Below are positions 33,251-42,076 of a stretch of 64,000 bases of DNA, one piece after another. This stretch comes from G965215145 sp965215145 (GTDB lineage: Bacteria > Bacteroidota > Rhodothermia > Rhodothermales > JANQRZ01). The first letter of the stretch is position 1; every line of letters begins with the position of its first letter. The notes beneath the pieces were generated by a model, which worked only from the letters and a program-made list of their open reading frames with translations, made no database searches and had not been told where the DNA came from. The translations under genes were made by a program, and so were the position numbers. The stretch is taken from NCBI GenBank assembly GCA_965215145.1, contig OZ244038.1:868001-932000 (forward strand). The letters are read 5' to 3'.

Positions 33251-34627
33251 GTGCTTCACCTCCCCGCCCTCCGCCGCGAGGCTCGCGCCACGCTGGCGCT
33301 GGCCGTCCCCCTCGCCCTGACGCAGCTCGTGCAGATGGCGATGGGGTTCGTGGACGTCGTGATGATCGGGCGGCTGGGGCCGGAGGCGCTGGCGGCCGGC
33401 GTCGTCGGGACGTCCGTGTTCTTCTCGGCGCTGCTGGCCGCGATGGGCGTCGTCATGGCCGTGAACCCTACGGTCGCGCAGGCCGTCGGGGCGGGGGACG
33501 AGGCCGGCGCGGGGAGGGCCGTCCGGCAGGGGCTCTGGCTGGCGACGCTCCTCGGCCTCCCGCTGATGGTGCTCCTCGCGCAGTCCGAGCGGCTGCTCCT
33601 CCTGGCCCACCAGGAGCCCGCCACCGCCGCGCTCGCCGCGAGCTACGTCGGCGCCGTGCTCTGGGGCACCGTCCCGAACCTGTGGTACACCGCGCTCCGC
33701 GGCTTCGCCGAGGGGATCGCCCGGCCGCGCCCGGTCCTCGTCGTCACCGTCGCGGCGGCGCTGCTGAACGCCTTCGGGAACTGGGTGCTGATGTACGGCA
33801 AGCTCGGGGTACCCGCGCTCGGGCTGGCCGGCTGCGGGTGGTCGAGCGCGATCGTGATGACGGCGCTGTTCGGGGGGATGGCCCTCGTGACCCGCTACGG
33901 CCCCGGCTTCCGGCGCTACGCCGTCTGGGCCACGCTGCGGCGGCCGGACCCCGAGGCGCTCCGCGCGTTGTTCAAGCTCGGCTGGCCCATCGGGGTGACG
34001 TTCGGGCTGGAGAGCGGGCTGTTCCTCGCGGCCACCCTCCTCGTCGGGCTCGTGGGGACGGCGGCGCTGGCGGCCCACCAGATCGCACTGAACGCCGCGA
34101 GCGTCACCTTCATGATCCCCGTCGGCATCGCCATGGCGACGACGGTGCGGGTCGGGCAGGCGGCCGGCGCGGGCGACCGCGTCGGTGCCGCGCGCGCAGG
34201 CTGGGCCGGGGTCGCCCTCGGCGCCGCGGCCATGCTCATCCCGGCCCTCCTGTTCTGGCTCCGGCCGGAGTGGGTGGTGTGGGTCTACACCGGCTCCGCC
34301 AACGGCGGCGACGCGGGCGTCGAGGTGGCGCGGGCCGCGGCGGCGCTGCTCGGCGTCGCCGCCGTGTTCCAGCTCTTCGACGGGGTGCAGGTCACGGCGG
34401 CCGGGGCGCTGCGCGGCCTCAAGGACACCCGCACGCCGATGGTCATCGGGGCCGTGGCGTACTGGGGGATCGGGCTGACGGCGGCGTGGGGGCTCGGCAT
34501 CGCCGGCGGCCTCGGCGCCGAGGGGGTGTGGTGGGGGCTCGTGCTCGGCCTCGCCGTCGCGGCCGTCGGGCTGACGGCGTGGTTCCGGCGCCGCGTGCGC
34601 TCGGCGCCGGTGGGGGCGGGGGCGTGA
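33251..34627 (+). CDS. MATE-family multidrug/Na+ antiporter
   Basis: 458 residues, 12 predicted TM helices in two pseudo-repeats. Recognised by the N-terminal ALAVPLALTQLVQMAMGFVD (in part), IGRLGPEALAAGVVG, and the C-terminal PMVIGAVAYWGIGL region, as in NorM/DinF. Exports cationic compounds in exchange for Na+ or H+. GTG start at 33251. Divergent from the hybrid histidine kinase, with ~170 bases between. Confidence 0.94.
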   Translation: MLHLPALRREARATLALAVPLALTQLVQMAMGFVDVVMIGRLGPEALAAGVVGTSVFFSALLAAMGVVMAVNPTVAQAVGAGDEAGAGRAVRQGLWLATLLGLPLMVLLAQSERLLLLAHQEPATAALAASYVGAVLWGTVPNLWYTALRGFAEGIARPRPVLVVTVAAALLNAFGNWVLMYGKLGVPALGLAGCGWSSAIVMTALFGGMALVTRYGPGFRRYAVWATLRRPDPEALRALFKLGWPIGVTFGLESGLFLAATLLVGLVGTAALAAHQIALNAASVTFMIPVGIAMATTVRVGQAAGAGDRVGAARAGWAGVALGAAAMLIPALLFWLRPEWVVWVYTGSANGGDAGVEVARAAAALLGVAAVFQLFDGVQVTAAGALRGLKDTRTPMVIGAVAYWGIGLTAAWGLGIAGGLGAEGVWWGLVLGLAVAAVGLTAWFRRRVRSAPVGAGA

Positions 34628-34652
34628 GGGGGCCGGGGTGGGGGGCGCCCCG

Positions 34653-34672
34653 GTTTCACTTTTCATTGAAAC
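34653..34672. promoter_or_regulatory. GTTTCA-N8-TGAAAC dyad upstream of act operon
   Basis: An inverted repeat GTTTCA/TGAAAC in the 279-base region before actA, embedded in GGCGCCCCG...CCCGC context. A related arrangement occurs at 43416-43446 before the post-actF gene. A regulator site or part of a promoter is possible; no protein is identified. Confidence 0.3.
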
Positions 34673-34906
34673 CCGCTGGCGCCCAGCCTTATCCTGTACC
34701 CGTTGCGGCGGTCGAGGCCATGCTTCGCGCGCCCCGATTCGTTCTTTTGCCCTATCTTCAACGCGACCTCTGGGGGCCGCTTCTACCTTGACCGATGCCG
34801 GCCGTAGCACGCCTGGCTCGTCGTCCTCGGAGGGCTCACCCCCGCCCCTCTCGGCCGCCGCCGGACGCCCCTCGGCCCGCCTCGCCCCTCGCAGCCTCCC
34901 CACCCG

Positions 34907-35578
34907 ATGGCGCAACTCTTCCCCCGTAAGGCCAACGCCCTCCCGGCGCTCTCGCTCCTCGGTGCCCTCGGCGGCGGTCTCCTCGTACTCGGGGTCGTGT
35001 GGTACTACTTCTCGCCCCAGTTCTACGAGGTCGGCTACGAGCCCGAGCAGCCGGTCCCGTACAGCCACGCCCTGCACGCCGGCCAACTCGGCATGGACTG
35101 CCGGTACTGCCACACCCACGTCGAGCAGTCGAACCACGCCAACATCCCGGCGACGCAGACGTGCATGAACTGCCACAACCAGATCAAGACGGAGTCGCTG
35201 GCGCTGCTGCCGGTCCGTGAGAGCTGGGCCACGGGCGAGCCCATCGAGTGGGTCCAGGTGAACCACCTCCCGGACTACGCCCACTTCAGCCACGCCGTCC
35301 ACGTCAACGTCGGCGTCGGCTGCGAGTCCTGCCACGGGCGGATCGACCAGATGGTCGAGGTCTACCAGGTCAGCCCGATGTCGATGGGGTGGTGCCTCGA
35401 GTGCCACCGCCAGCCCGAGGAGCACCTCCGCGACCCCGCCCTCGTGACGGCGATGGGCTACGCCGAGGAGGTCCGCGAGGACGACGACGTCTACCGGGAG
35501 TACATCGCCACGAACCTCGCCCGCATCGAGGCCGAGGCGATCAACCCGCCCGAGAACTGCTCCGCCTGTCACTACTGA
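34907..35578 (+). CDS. actA: Alternative Complex III subunit ActA, pentaheme cytochrome c
   Basis: 223 residues: one N-terminal membrane helix (LLGALGGGLLVLGVVWYYF), then five CxxCH heme motifs: CRYCH, CMNCH, CESCH, CLECH, CSACH. In ACIII (menaquinol:cytochrome c/oxidase oxidoreductase) ActA carries electrons from the Fe-S subunit ActB towards ActE and the oxidase. Spaced His residues (HALHAGQ, HFSHAVH) probably serve as distal ligands. First gene of the act-cox run. Its TGA stop overlaps the start of a heptamer palindrome at 35577. Confidence 0.96.
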   Translation: MAQLFPRKANALPALSLLGALGGGLLVLGVVWYYFSPQFYEVGYEPEQPVPYSHALHAGQLGMDCRYCHTHVEQSNHANIPATQTCMNCHNQIKTESLALLPVRESWATGEPIEWVQVNHLPDYAHFSHAVHVNVGVGCESCHGRIDQMVEVYQVSPMSMGWCLECHRQPEEHLRDPALVTAMGYAEEVREDDDVYREYIATNLARIEAEAINPPENCSACHY

Positions 35579-35643
35579 GTCGTGGGTTGTGAGCCATGAG
35601 TTGTGAGTGCCCTACTCAGAACCCAAGACTCACAACTCAAAAC
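35577..35643. repeat. Heptamer-phased palindrome (GAGTTGT unit), actA-actB gap
   Basis: Left 7-mers: GAGTCGT, GGGTTGT, GAGCCAT, GAGTTGT, GAGTGCC. Right arm on the minus strand: GAGTTGT, GAGTCTT, GGGTTCT, GAGTAGG. GAGTTGTGAGT at 35598-35608 pairs perfectly with ACTCACAACTC at 35628-35638. The element starts within the actA stop codon and ends 9 bases before actB. Confidence 0.8.
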
Positions 35644-35652
35644 TTCCCCCGC

Positions 35653-38600
35653 ATGATCGAACTCGACGTCCTCTCGAAGTCCGACGTGGTGGCTGCCGCC
35701 GAGGCGCCGCCTGTGGAGGCGGAGGGTCAGCCGAAGCAGTGGCGGAGCCTCTCGGGCCTCCAGCGCCCGGCCGCCGCCCGCGCCCTCGCCCGCCACGAGT
35801 TCCTCCCCGCCGCCACGGCCGCCGACGCCGCCGAGCGCGAGGCCGCCCAGGCCGAGGAGCCCGAGCGGCGGACGTTCATGAAGACGCTCGCGGCCACGAT
35901 GGCGCTGGCCGGCGTCGGGCTCGCGGGGTGCCGGCGGCCCGTCGAGAAGGTGCTGCCCTACGCGCGGAAGCCCGAGGACGTCATCCCCGGCATCCCGAAC
36001 TTCTACGCCACGGCGATGCCGCTGGCGGGCGTGTTCCACCCGCTCCTCGTCGAGAGCCACACCGGCCGGCCGACGAAGGTCGAGGGCAACCCCGAGCACC
36101 CCGTCTCGCAGGGGGCTTCCGGCGCGTTCGCGCAGGCGAGCGTGCTGAACCTCTACGACCCCGACCGCTCGCGCGTCGTCCGCTACGACGGCGCCGCCTC
36201 CGACTGGACCGCGTTCCTCGCCGCCGCCCGCGAGCTCCGCGCCCGCGGCGCCCGCCTCGCGGTGGTCGCCGAGCCGAGCGCGTCGCTCGTCGCTGCCGGG
36301 CTCCGGGAGGACCTCCTCGCGGCCTACCCCGGCGCGCGCTGGGTCAGCTACGCCCCGAACACCGCTGCGCAGGCCGCGGGCGTCGGGGCCGCCGCCGGGC
36401 GCCCGCTCCGCCCGCTGTTCCGGTTCAGCCGCGCACAGACCATCGTCTCGTTCGACGCGGACTTCCTGGAAGACGCCGCCGCGAGCGTCTGGAACAGCCG
36501 GGAATACGCCCAGAGCCGCCGCGTCATGGAGGAGAGTGACGAGATGAGCCGGCTCTACGTCGTCGAGAGCTCGTACACCACGACCGGCGGGATGGCCGAC
36601 CACCGCCTCCGCATGAAGGCGTCCGACGTGCCGTACTTCGCCGCCGCCGTCGCCGCCGAGCTGGGCGAGGACGCCGGCCCCATCGCCCGCCGCGTCGGGG
36701 GGAGCCCGCGCGTGCGCGCCTTCGCCGAGGCCATCGCGGAGGATGCCCGGCAGGGGCAGACGGCGTTCGTGGCCGGCGAGACGCAGCCGCCGGCCGTCCA
36801 CGCCCTCGCCGCCCGCCTCAACGCCACCTACGCCGGCGATGCCGTCTCCTACCTCGACACCGGCGTCGCTCCTGAGCCGCCGATGGACGAAGCCCTGGTC
36901 GGGGTCCTCCGGGATGCTGCCGCCGGGCGGCTCGACGCGCTCCTCACCATCGGGGTGAACGCGGCCTACGACTTCCCCGCCGCCCTCCAGTTCGACGAGG
37001 CCGTCGCGGCGATGCGGGCGCGCGACGGCGTCCTCATCAACCTCAGCTCCCACCGCGACGAGACGGCCGAGCTGGCGACGTGGCACCTCCCCCGTGCCCA
37101 CTACCTCGAAAGCTGGGACCTCGGCCGCGCCCTCGACGGGACCGTCACGGTGATGCAGCCGCTGATCGCCCCGCTCTACGAGGACGCCCACTCGGACCTC
37201 GAAGTCCTGGCCGCCCTCGCCACCGGCGGCGACGTGGCCGGCTACGACCTCGTCCGCGACACCGCCCGCGGCCTCCTCTCCGGCAGCTTCGAGGACGCCT
37301 GGCGGACGCTGCTCCACGACGGCTTCCTTCCTGGCACCGCCTTCGCCGGCGGCGCGCCGAGCCCGGCCTCCGGCGCCGTCACCGCGCTCCCCGTCTCCGA
37401 CGCCGACGACATCGAGCTCGTCATCCGCGCCGACTCCAAGCTCTACGACGGCACGTTCTCGAACAACGCCTGGATGCTGGAGCTGCCCGACGCGGTCACG
37501 AAGGTGACGTGGGACAACGTCGCCGCGATGAGCCCCGCCACGGCCGCGCTGCTCGGCGTCGAGTTCGACGACGCGGGCGTCGAGGGCGGCGAGGTCGAGG
37601 CGGGGAAGATCTACGCCAGCCTCGTCACCATCGCCACCCCCGACGGCGCCGGCGTCACGCTCCCGGCGTGGGTCCAGCCCGGCCACGCCGACGGCTCGAT
37701 CACCGTCACCACCGGCTGGGGCCGCGCCCTCGGCACCGACCGCATCCTGGAGGGCCGCGGCCTCCTCTCGCGCATCACCACCGTCGACACCGACCACTGG
37801 CGCGAGGGGCCCGTCGCCAACGAGGTCGGGCAGCCGGTGGCGTTCCTCCGCCCCGCCCCCGACGTGTACGTCCTCCCGAGCGTCGGCGTCGAGGTCACCG
37901 GCGGCGGCTACCTGATCGCGACGACGCAGGACCACGGGCAGATGGAGGGCCGCCCCATCGTGCGCTCGGCCCCGCTGGCCGAGTACCGCGCTGACCCCGA
38001 CTTCGCGCGCGACGCCGTCAAGCCCATCGCCGACACGCCGTGGCAGGACTACCCGCCGGCGTGGGGCCAGGAGAACAGCCCGCCGGCCGACCCCCGCGTC
38101 GGCGAGGCGCTCTACTCGGACCACCAGTGGGGGATGACGGTGGACCTCAACGCCTGCTCCGGCTGCAACGCCTGCGTCGTCGCCTGCCAGGCCGAGAACA
38201 ACGTCTCCGTCGTCGGCAAGGACGAAGTTTCCAGAGGCCGCGAGATGCACTGGCTCCGCCTCGACCGCTACTACGTCGGCGACGACGCCGACGAGCCGGA
38301 GATGGTGCAGATGGCGATGATGTGCCAGCACTGCGAGTACGCCCCCTGCGAGAGCGTCTGCCCCGTGGCCGCCACCGTCCACAGCCCGGACGGCCTCAAC
38401 GTGATGGTCTACAACCGCTGCATCGGGACCCGCTACTGCTCGAACAACTGCCCCTACAAGGTCCGCCGCTACAACTGGTTCAACTGGATGAAGGCGGTCC
38501 CGATGGAGGCCCGCATGCAGCTGAATCCCGACGTGACGACGCGCTTCCGCGGGGTGATGGAGAAGTGCACGTGGTGCGTGCAGCGGATCCGCGAGGCCAA

Positions 38601-38898
38601 CAAGTACGCCCACATCGAGAGCCGGCACATCGAGGAGGGCGAGGTGCAGACGGCCTGCCAGCAGGCGTGCCCCGCCGGCGCCATCGTCTTCGGCGACCTC
38701 ACGAATCCCGACTCCGAGGTCTCGCGGATGAAGCGGAACCCCCGCAGCTACGAGCTCCTCGAGGAGCTCAACGTGAAGCCGCGCCTCAGCTACCTCGCCC
38801 GGCTCTCGAACCCGAACCCCCGCCTCCTCGCCGCCCTCGGCCAGCCCGCCGACCCGACGACGCCCGAGCAGCCCGTGCCCGCGCGCGAGTCCGCCTGA
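35653..38898 (+). CDS. actB: Alternative Complex III subunit ActB, Fe-S molybdopterin-type protein
   Basis: 1081 residues from ATG 35653. A twin-arginine signal (ERRTFMKTLAATMALAGVG) lies near residue 77. The ~700-residue first part is a molybdopterin-oxidoreductase-like domain, which in ACIII lacks the cofactor. The C-terminal ~250 residues are an NrfC/PsrB-like ferredoxin region with four Cys clusters: CSGCNACVVACQ, CQHCEYAPCESVCP, CIGTRYCSNNCP, CTWC...CQQACP. It takes electrons to the ActA hemes on the periplasmic side. The frame extends to 35596 but that part is a repeat element. Confidence 0.96.
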   Translation: MIELDVLSKSDVVAAAEAPPVEAEGQPKQWRSLSGLQRPAAARALARHEFLPAATAADAAEREAAQAEEPERRTFMKTLAATMALAGVGLAGCRRPVEKVLPYARKPEDVIPGIPNFYATAMPLAGVFHPLLVESHTGRPTKVEGNPEHPVSQGASGAFAQASVLNLYDPDRSRVVRYDGAASDWTAFLAAARELRARGARLAVVAEPSASLVAAGLREDLLAAYPGARWVSYAPNTAAQAAGVGAAAGRPLRPLFRFSRAQTIVSFDADFLEDAAASVWNSREYAQSRRVMEESDEMSRLYVVESSYTTTGGMADHRLRMKASDVPYFAAAVAAELGEDAGPIARRVGGSPRVRAFAEAIAEDARQGQTAFVAGETQPPAVHALAARLNATYAGDAVSYLDTGVAPEPPMDEALVGVLRDAAAGRLDALLTIGVNAAYDFPAALQFDEAVAAMRARDGVLINLSSHRDETAELATWHLPRAHYLESWDLGRALDGTVTVMQPLIAPLYEDAHSDLEVLAALATGGDVAGYDLVRDTARGLLSGSFEDAWRTLLHDGFLPGTAFAGGAPSPASGAVTALPVSDADDIELVIRADSKLYDGTFSNNAWMLELPDAVTKVTWDNVAAMSPATAALLGVEFDDAGVEGGEVEAGKIYASLVTIATPDGAGVTLPAWVQPGHADGSITVTTGWGRALGTDRILEGRGLLSRITTVDTDHWREGPVANEVGQPVAFLRPAPDVYVLPSVGVEVTGGGYLIATTQDHGQMEGRPIVRSAPLAEYRADPDFARDAVKPIADTPWQDYPPAWGQENSPPADPRVGEALYSDHQWGMTVDLNACSGCNACVVACQAENNVSVVGKDEVSRGREMHWLRLDRYYVGDDADEPEMVQMAMMCQHCEYAPCESVCPVAATVHSPDGLNVMVYNRCIGTRYCSNNCPYKVRRYNWFNWMKAVPMEARMQLNPDVTTRFRGVMEKCTWCVQRIREANKYAHIESRHIEEGEVQTACQQACPAGAIVFGDLTNPDSEVSRMKRNPRSYELLEELNVKPRLSYLARLSNPNPRLLAALGQPADPTTPEQPVPARESA

Positions 38899-38902
38899 TC
38901 CT

Positions 38903-38930
38903 GTAGGGGCGCAGCGCGCTGCGCCCCTAC
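38903..38930. repeat. GTAGGGGC-type perfect palindrome, actB-actC gap
   Basis: 28-base perfect palindrome with arms GTAGGGGCGCAGCG and CGCTGCGCCCCTAC, between the actB stop (38898) and the actC GTG (38946). Confidence 0.85.
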
Positions 38931-38945
38931 GCTGACCCCAAACCT

Positions 38946-40508
38946 GTGGCGACTACCGTAGCCCACCCGACCGACGGCCACCACGCCGCGCACGGCGTGC
39001 TCCACGACGAGGAGCTCGTCCAGGGCAACCTCTCGCTCCACGACGTCACGGAGCTCGTCTCCTACCACACCGAGAAGCGGACGCCGCTGGCGTGGCTGCT
39101 CGCGTTCTCGCTCGCCCTCGGCGGCCTCGCCCTGCTCGGGCTGATGATCGCCTACCAGGTCTGGAACGGCGTCGGCGTCTGGGGCAACACGATCCCCGTC
39201 GGCTGGGGCTGGCCCATCGTCAACTTCGTGTTCTGGGTCGGGATCGGCCACGCCGGGACGCTCATCTCGGCCATCCTCTTCCTGTTCCGGCAGCGCTGGC
39301 GGACGAGCATCAACCGCGCCGCCGAGGCGATGACGCTGTTCGCCGTCGTCTGCGCGCTGCTGTTCCCCACGTTCCACGTCGGCCGCGTGTGGGTGATCTA
39401 CTGGACGCTGCCGCTGCCGAACCAGATGGCGATGTGGCCGCAGTTCAAGAGCCCGCTGCTCTGGGACGTGTTCGCGGTGAGCATCTACGGCACCGTCTCG
39501 CTGCTGTTCTGGTACGTAGGCCTGATCCCCGACCTCGCGACGCTGCGCGACCGGGCGGCCAAGATGGGCGGGCACTGGCGGAAGCGGCTCCGCGCCCGCG
39601 TGATGGGCTTCTTCAGCCTCGGCTGGACGGGCTCGAACCGCAACTGGCGCCACTACGAGCGGGCCTACCTCATCCTCGCCGGCCTCGCCACCCCGCTGGT
39701 GCTCTCGGTCCACTCGGTCGTGTCGTTCGACTTCGCCATCTCCGTCGTGCCCGGCTGGCACACGACCATCTTCCCGCCCTACTTCGTGGCCGGCGCCATC
39801 TTCTCCGGCTTCGCGATGGTGGTGACGCTGATGGTGGTCGCGCGCAAGGTCTACAACCTCGAGAACCTCATCACGCTCGACCACCTCGAGAAGATGAACA
39901 TCGTGATGCTGGTGACCGGCACCATCGTCGGGTTCGCCTACATCACCGAGTTCTTCGTGGCGTGGTACTCCGGGGTGATCTACGAGCAGTACGCCTTCCT
40001 CAACCGCGCCACGGGGCCGTACGCCTGGGCGTACTGGATCATGATGGCGTGCAACCTCATCTTCCCGCAGCTCTTCTGGTTCAAGCGGTTCCGCCGCTCG
40101 ATCCCCGTGATGTTCGCCATCTCGATCACGACGAACATCGGGATGTGGTTCGAGCGGTTCGTGATCACGGTGACCTCCCTGCACCGGGACTACCTCCCGT
40201 CGAGCTGGGACTACTACTCCCCGACGTGGGTGGACGTGCTGACGTTCGTCGGCTCGTTCGGGCTGTTCTTCACGCTGTTCCTCCTGTTCCTCCGGTTCCT
40301 CCCGATGGTGGCGATGGCGGAGGTGAAGGGGATCATGCCGCAGGCGGACCCCCACTTTTACGAGCCCCACGCCGGCGACGGCGCCGCCGGCGCGACGCGC
40401 CCCTACGCCCCCGCCGGCCCCGACGCCCACGAGACCGTCGCGCTCCGCCGCTCGCCCCACGACACCGGCGACGCGGCCGACGACGTGCCGCCGGTCGAGC
40501 CCCGCTAA
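38946..40508 (+). CDS. actC: Alternative Complex III subunit ActC, NrfD-like quinol subunit
   Basis: 520 residues, ten predicted TM helices of the NrfD/PsrC family. This large membrane subunit of ACIII binds menaquinol and is one of two half-channel proteins proposed to couple electron transfer to proton movement. Typical segments: VWNTIPVGWGWPIVNFVF (approximate; seen as WGNTIPVGWGWPIVNFVFW), AYWIMMACNLIFPQLFW, FERFVITVTSLHRDYLP. GTG start at 38946, just after a repeat element. actD follows after 12 bases. Confidence 0.95.
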   Translation: MATTVAHPTDGHHAAHGVLHDEELVQGNLSLHDVTELVSYHTEKRTPLAWLLAFSLALGGLALLGLMIAYQVWNGVGVWGNTIPVGWGWPIVNFVFWVGIGHAGTLISAILFLFRQRWRTSINRAAEAMTLFAVVCALLFPTFHVGRVWVIYWTLPLPNQMAMWPQFKSPLLWDVFAVSIYGTVSLLFWYVGLIPDLATLRDRAAKMGGHWRKRLRARVMGFFSLGWTGSNRNWRHYERAYLILAGLATPLVLSVHSVVSFDFAISVVPGWHTTIFPPYFVAGAIFSGFAMVVTLMVVARKVYNLENLITLDHLEKMNIVMLVTGTIVGFAYITEFFVAWYSGVIYEQYAFLNRATGPYAWAYWIMMACNLIFPQLFWFKRFRRSIPVMFAISITTNIGMWFERFVITVTSLHRDYLPSSWDYYSPTWVDVLTFVGSFGLFFTLFLLFLRFLPMVAMAEVKGIMPQADPHFYEPHAGDGAAGATRPYAPAGPDAHETVALRRSPHDTGDAADDVPPVEPR

Positions 40509-40520
40509 CCCCGCCCTCCT

Positions 40521-41207
40521 ATGGCCGTCATCGAAGTCGTCCGCACGAAGCTGAACGAGCAGCGCGACAAGCACGTCGGGCTGCTGGCGGAGTTCGCCAA
40601 CCCGCACCAGTTGATGGAGGCCGTCGAGCGCCTCCGCCGCACGGGCTACAGCCGCCTCGACACGTTCACCCCGTTCCCCATCCACGGCATGGACCGCGCG
40701 ATGGGCTTGGGGACGAGCCCGCTCGGCTACCTCGTCATCGTCGGGGGGATCATGGGCTGCGCGCTCGGCTACCTCATGCAGTGGTGGATGAGCGCCGTGG
40801 ATTACCCCATGAACATCAGCGGCAAGCCGCTCTTCGCGCTGGAGGCGAGCGTGCCCATCATGTTCGAGCTGACGATCCTGTTCGCGGCGCTCACCGCTGT
40901 CGGCGGGATGCTCGCGCTCAACGGCCTCCCGAAGCCGTACAACCCCCTCTTCCACTCCGACCGGTTCGCGCGCGCCACCGACGACGGGTTCTTCCTCCAC
41001 GTCGCCGCCCACGACGGCCAGTTCGACCGGGCCGCGACGGCCGCCGCCCTCCGCGAGACGGGCGCCCTCGGCGTCGAGTACGTCGACCACGAGGGGGCCT
41101 ACGCCCTCGCCGCCGACGGCGCGCTCGTCGAGCCCACGCCCGCCGAGCCCGTGCCCGCTGAGCCCACGCCCGAGCCGGCCCCGCGCCCCGCCCCCGTCCA
41201 GTCCTAG
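40521..41207 (+). CDS. actD: Alternative Complex III subunit ActD (DUF3341)
   Basis: 228 residues: a cytoplasmic N-terminal domain (GLLAEFANPHQLMEAVERLR), two TM helices (~65-90 and 100-125; YLVIVGGIMGCALGYLMQWW), then DRFARATDDGFFLHVAAHDG and a Pro/Ala/Glu-rich tail (about 175-228, PTPAEPVPAEP repeats). DUF3341 is the ActD signature. It lies in the membrane beside ActC. Linked to actC by 12 bases. Confidence 0.95.
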   Translation: MAVIEVVRTKLNEQRDKHVGLLAEFANPHQLMEAVERLRRTGYSRLDTFTPFPIHGMDRAMGLGTSPLGYLVIVGGIMGCALGYLMQWWMSAVDYPMNISGKPLFALEASVPIMFELTILFAALTAVGGMLALNGLPKPYNPLFHSDRFARATDDGFFLHVAAHDGQFDRAATAAALRETGALGVEYVDHEGAYALAADGALVEPTPAEPVPAEPTPEPAPRPAPVQS

Positions 41208-41245
41208 ACCGATGCGCACGACGTCTCTCCTCCACCCGCTCGGCC

Positions 41246-41273
41246 GTAGGGGCGTGATTAATCACGCCTCTAC
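41246..41273. repeat. GTAGGGGC-type palindrome, actD-actE gap
   Basis: 28 bases, arms GTAGGGGCGTGATT and AATCACGCCTCTAC, one mismatch. Near-identical to the copy at 21685-21712. It lies within a false upstream extension of actE. Confidence 0.85.
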
Positions 41274-41307
41274 TCAGGGAGAAGCCCGTCGCCAACCCCA
41301 TCGCACC

Positions 41308-41973
41308 ATGCGATTCACGCCCACGCTCGCCGCGCTCGTCCTGCTGGCCGCCAGCCTCCCGCTCCTGGCCGGGTGCCGGGGGATGCACTCCGAGAAGCCG
41401 CCGATCCACCCGAACCTCAACATGGATTTCAGCGAGGCGTTCGAGGAGCAGGAGGGGAACCCGCTCTTCGAGGACGGCGCGGCGATGCGGACGCCCGTGC
41501 CGGGGACCGTCGCCCGCGCCCACCTCCGCACGACGGAGGACGCCCCGTTCTACCTCGGCCGCTCCGCCGACGGCGCCTACGTCGAGACCATCCCGATCCC
41601 GGTGACGGAGGCGCTGCTGGCCCGCGGCGAGGAGCGCTACAACATCTACTGCACCCCCTGCCACGGCCTCTCCGGCGACGGCCAGGGCGTGATCATGACG
41701 GGCCTCGACGGGCAGGGCTACGGCTACGTCCCGGCGCCGAGCTACCACCAGGACTACATCCGCGTCTACCCCGACGGCTACCTCTACAACGTCGTCACCA
41801 ACGGCTACAGCAACATGTCCGGGTACGGGAGCCAGATCGCCGTGCCGGACCGCTGGGCCATCGTGGCGCACGTCCGCGCGCTCCAGCGCTCGCAGAACGC
41901 CGCCGAGTCCGACGTCCCCGAGCCGCAGCTCCGCCAGCTCGAGAGCTACAACCCGAACGTCTCTATTCAATGA
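41308..41973 (+). CDS. actE: Alternative Complex III subunit ActE, monoheme cytochrome c lipoprotein
   Basis: 221 residues from ATG 41308. A lipoprotein signal (LLAASLPLLAGC) anchors it; the single CxxCH is in YCTPCHGLSGDGQG, with a likely axial Met in YSNMSGYGSQI. Homologues pass electrons from ActA towards the oxidase. The in-frame start at 41212 would translate a palindromic repeat and is rejected. The TGA stop overlaps the repeat at 41972. Confidence 0.94.
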   Translation: MRFTPTLAALVLLAASLPLLAGCRGMHSEKPPIHPNLNMDFSEAFEEQEGNPLFEDGAAMRTPVPGTVARAHLRTTEDAPFYLGRSADGAYVETIPIPVTEALLARGEERYNIYCTPCHGLSGDGQGVIMTGLDGQGYGYVPAPSYHQDYIRVYPDGYLYNVVTNGYSNMSGYGSQIAVPDRWAIVAHVRALQRSQNAAESDVPEPQLRQLESYNPNVSIQ

Positions 41974-42076
41974 GCGGGTGAGTGGGGGAGAGGAAGAAAG
42001 GACGACGGGCGCCTCGCCGCGCCAACTCCTCGATTCCTCCTCTCTCCCTCTCCTCCTTTCCCCCTCTCCTCGTCTC
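41972..42076. repeat. Octamer-phased palindrome (GAGNGGGG unit), actE-actF gap
   Basis: Left 8-mers: GAGCGGGT, GAGTGGGG, GAGAGGAA, GAAAGGAC, GACGGGCG. Right arm on the minus strand: GAGACGAG, GAGAGGGG, GAAAGGAG, GAGAGGGA, GAGAGGAG, GAATCGAG. It begins within the actE stop codon and ends directly at the actF ATG (42077). Confidence 0.7.

Noticed and set aside
35581..35608. Ordinary intrinsic terminator between actA and actB
   Set aside because: The arms are AT-moderate heptamers, no T-run follows, and downstream genes of the same complex need readthrough; it fits the repeat class better.
41212..41307. N-terminal extension of ActE
   Set aside because: The 32 extra codons translate a GTAGGGGC palindrome (RGVINHAST) and would bury the lipoprotein signal.
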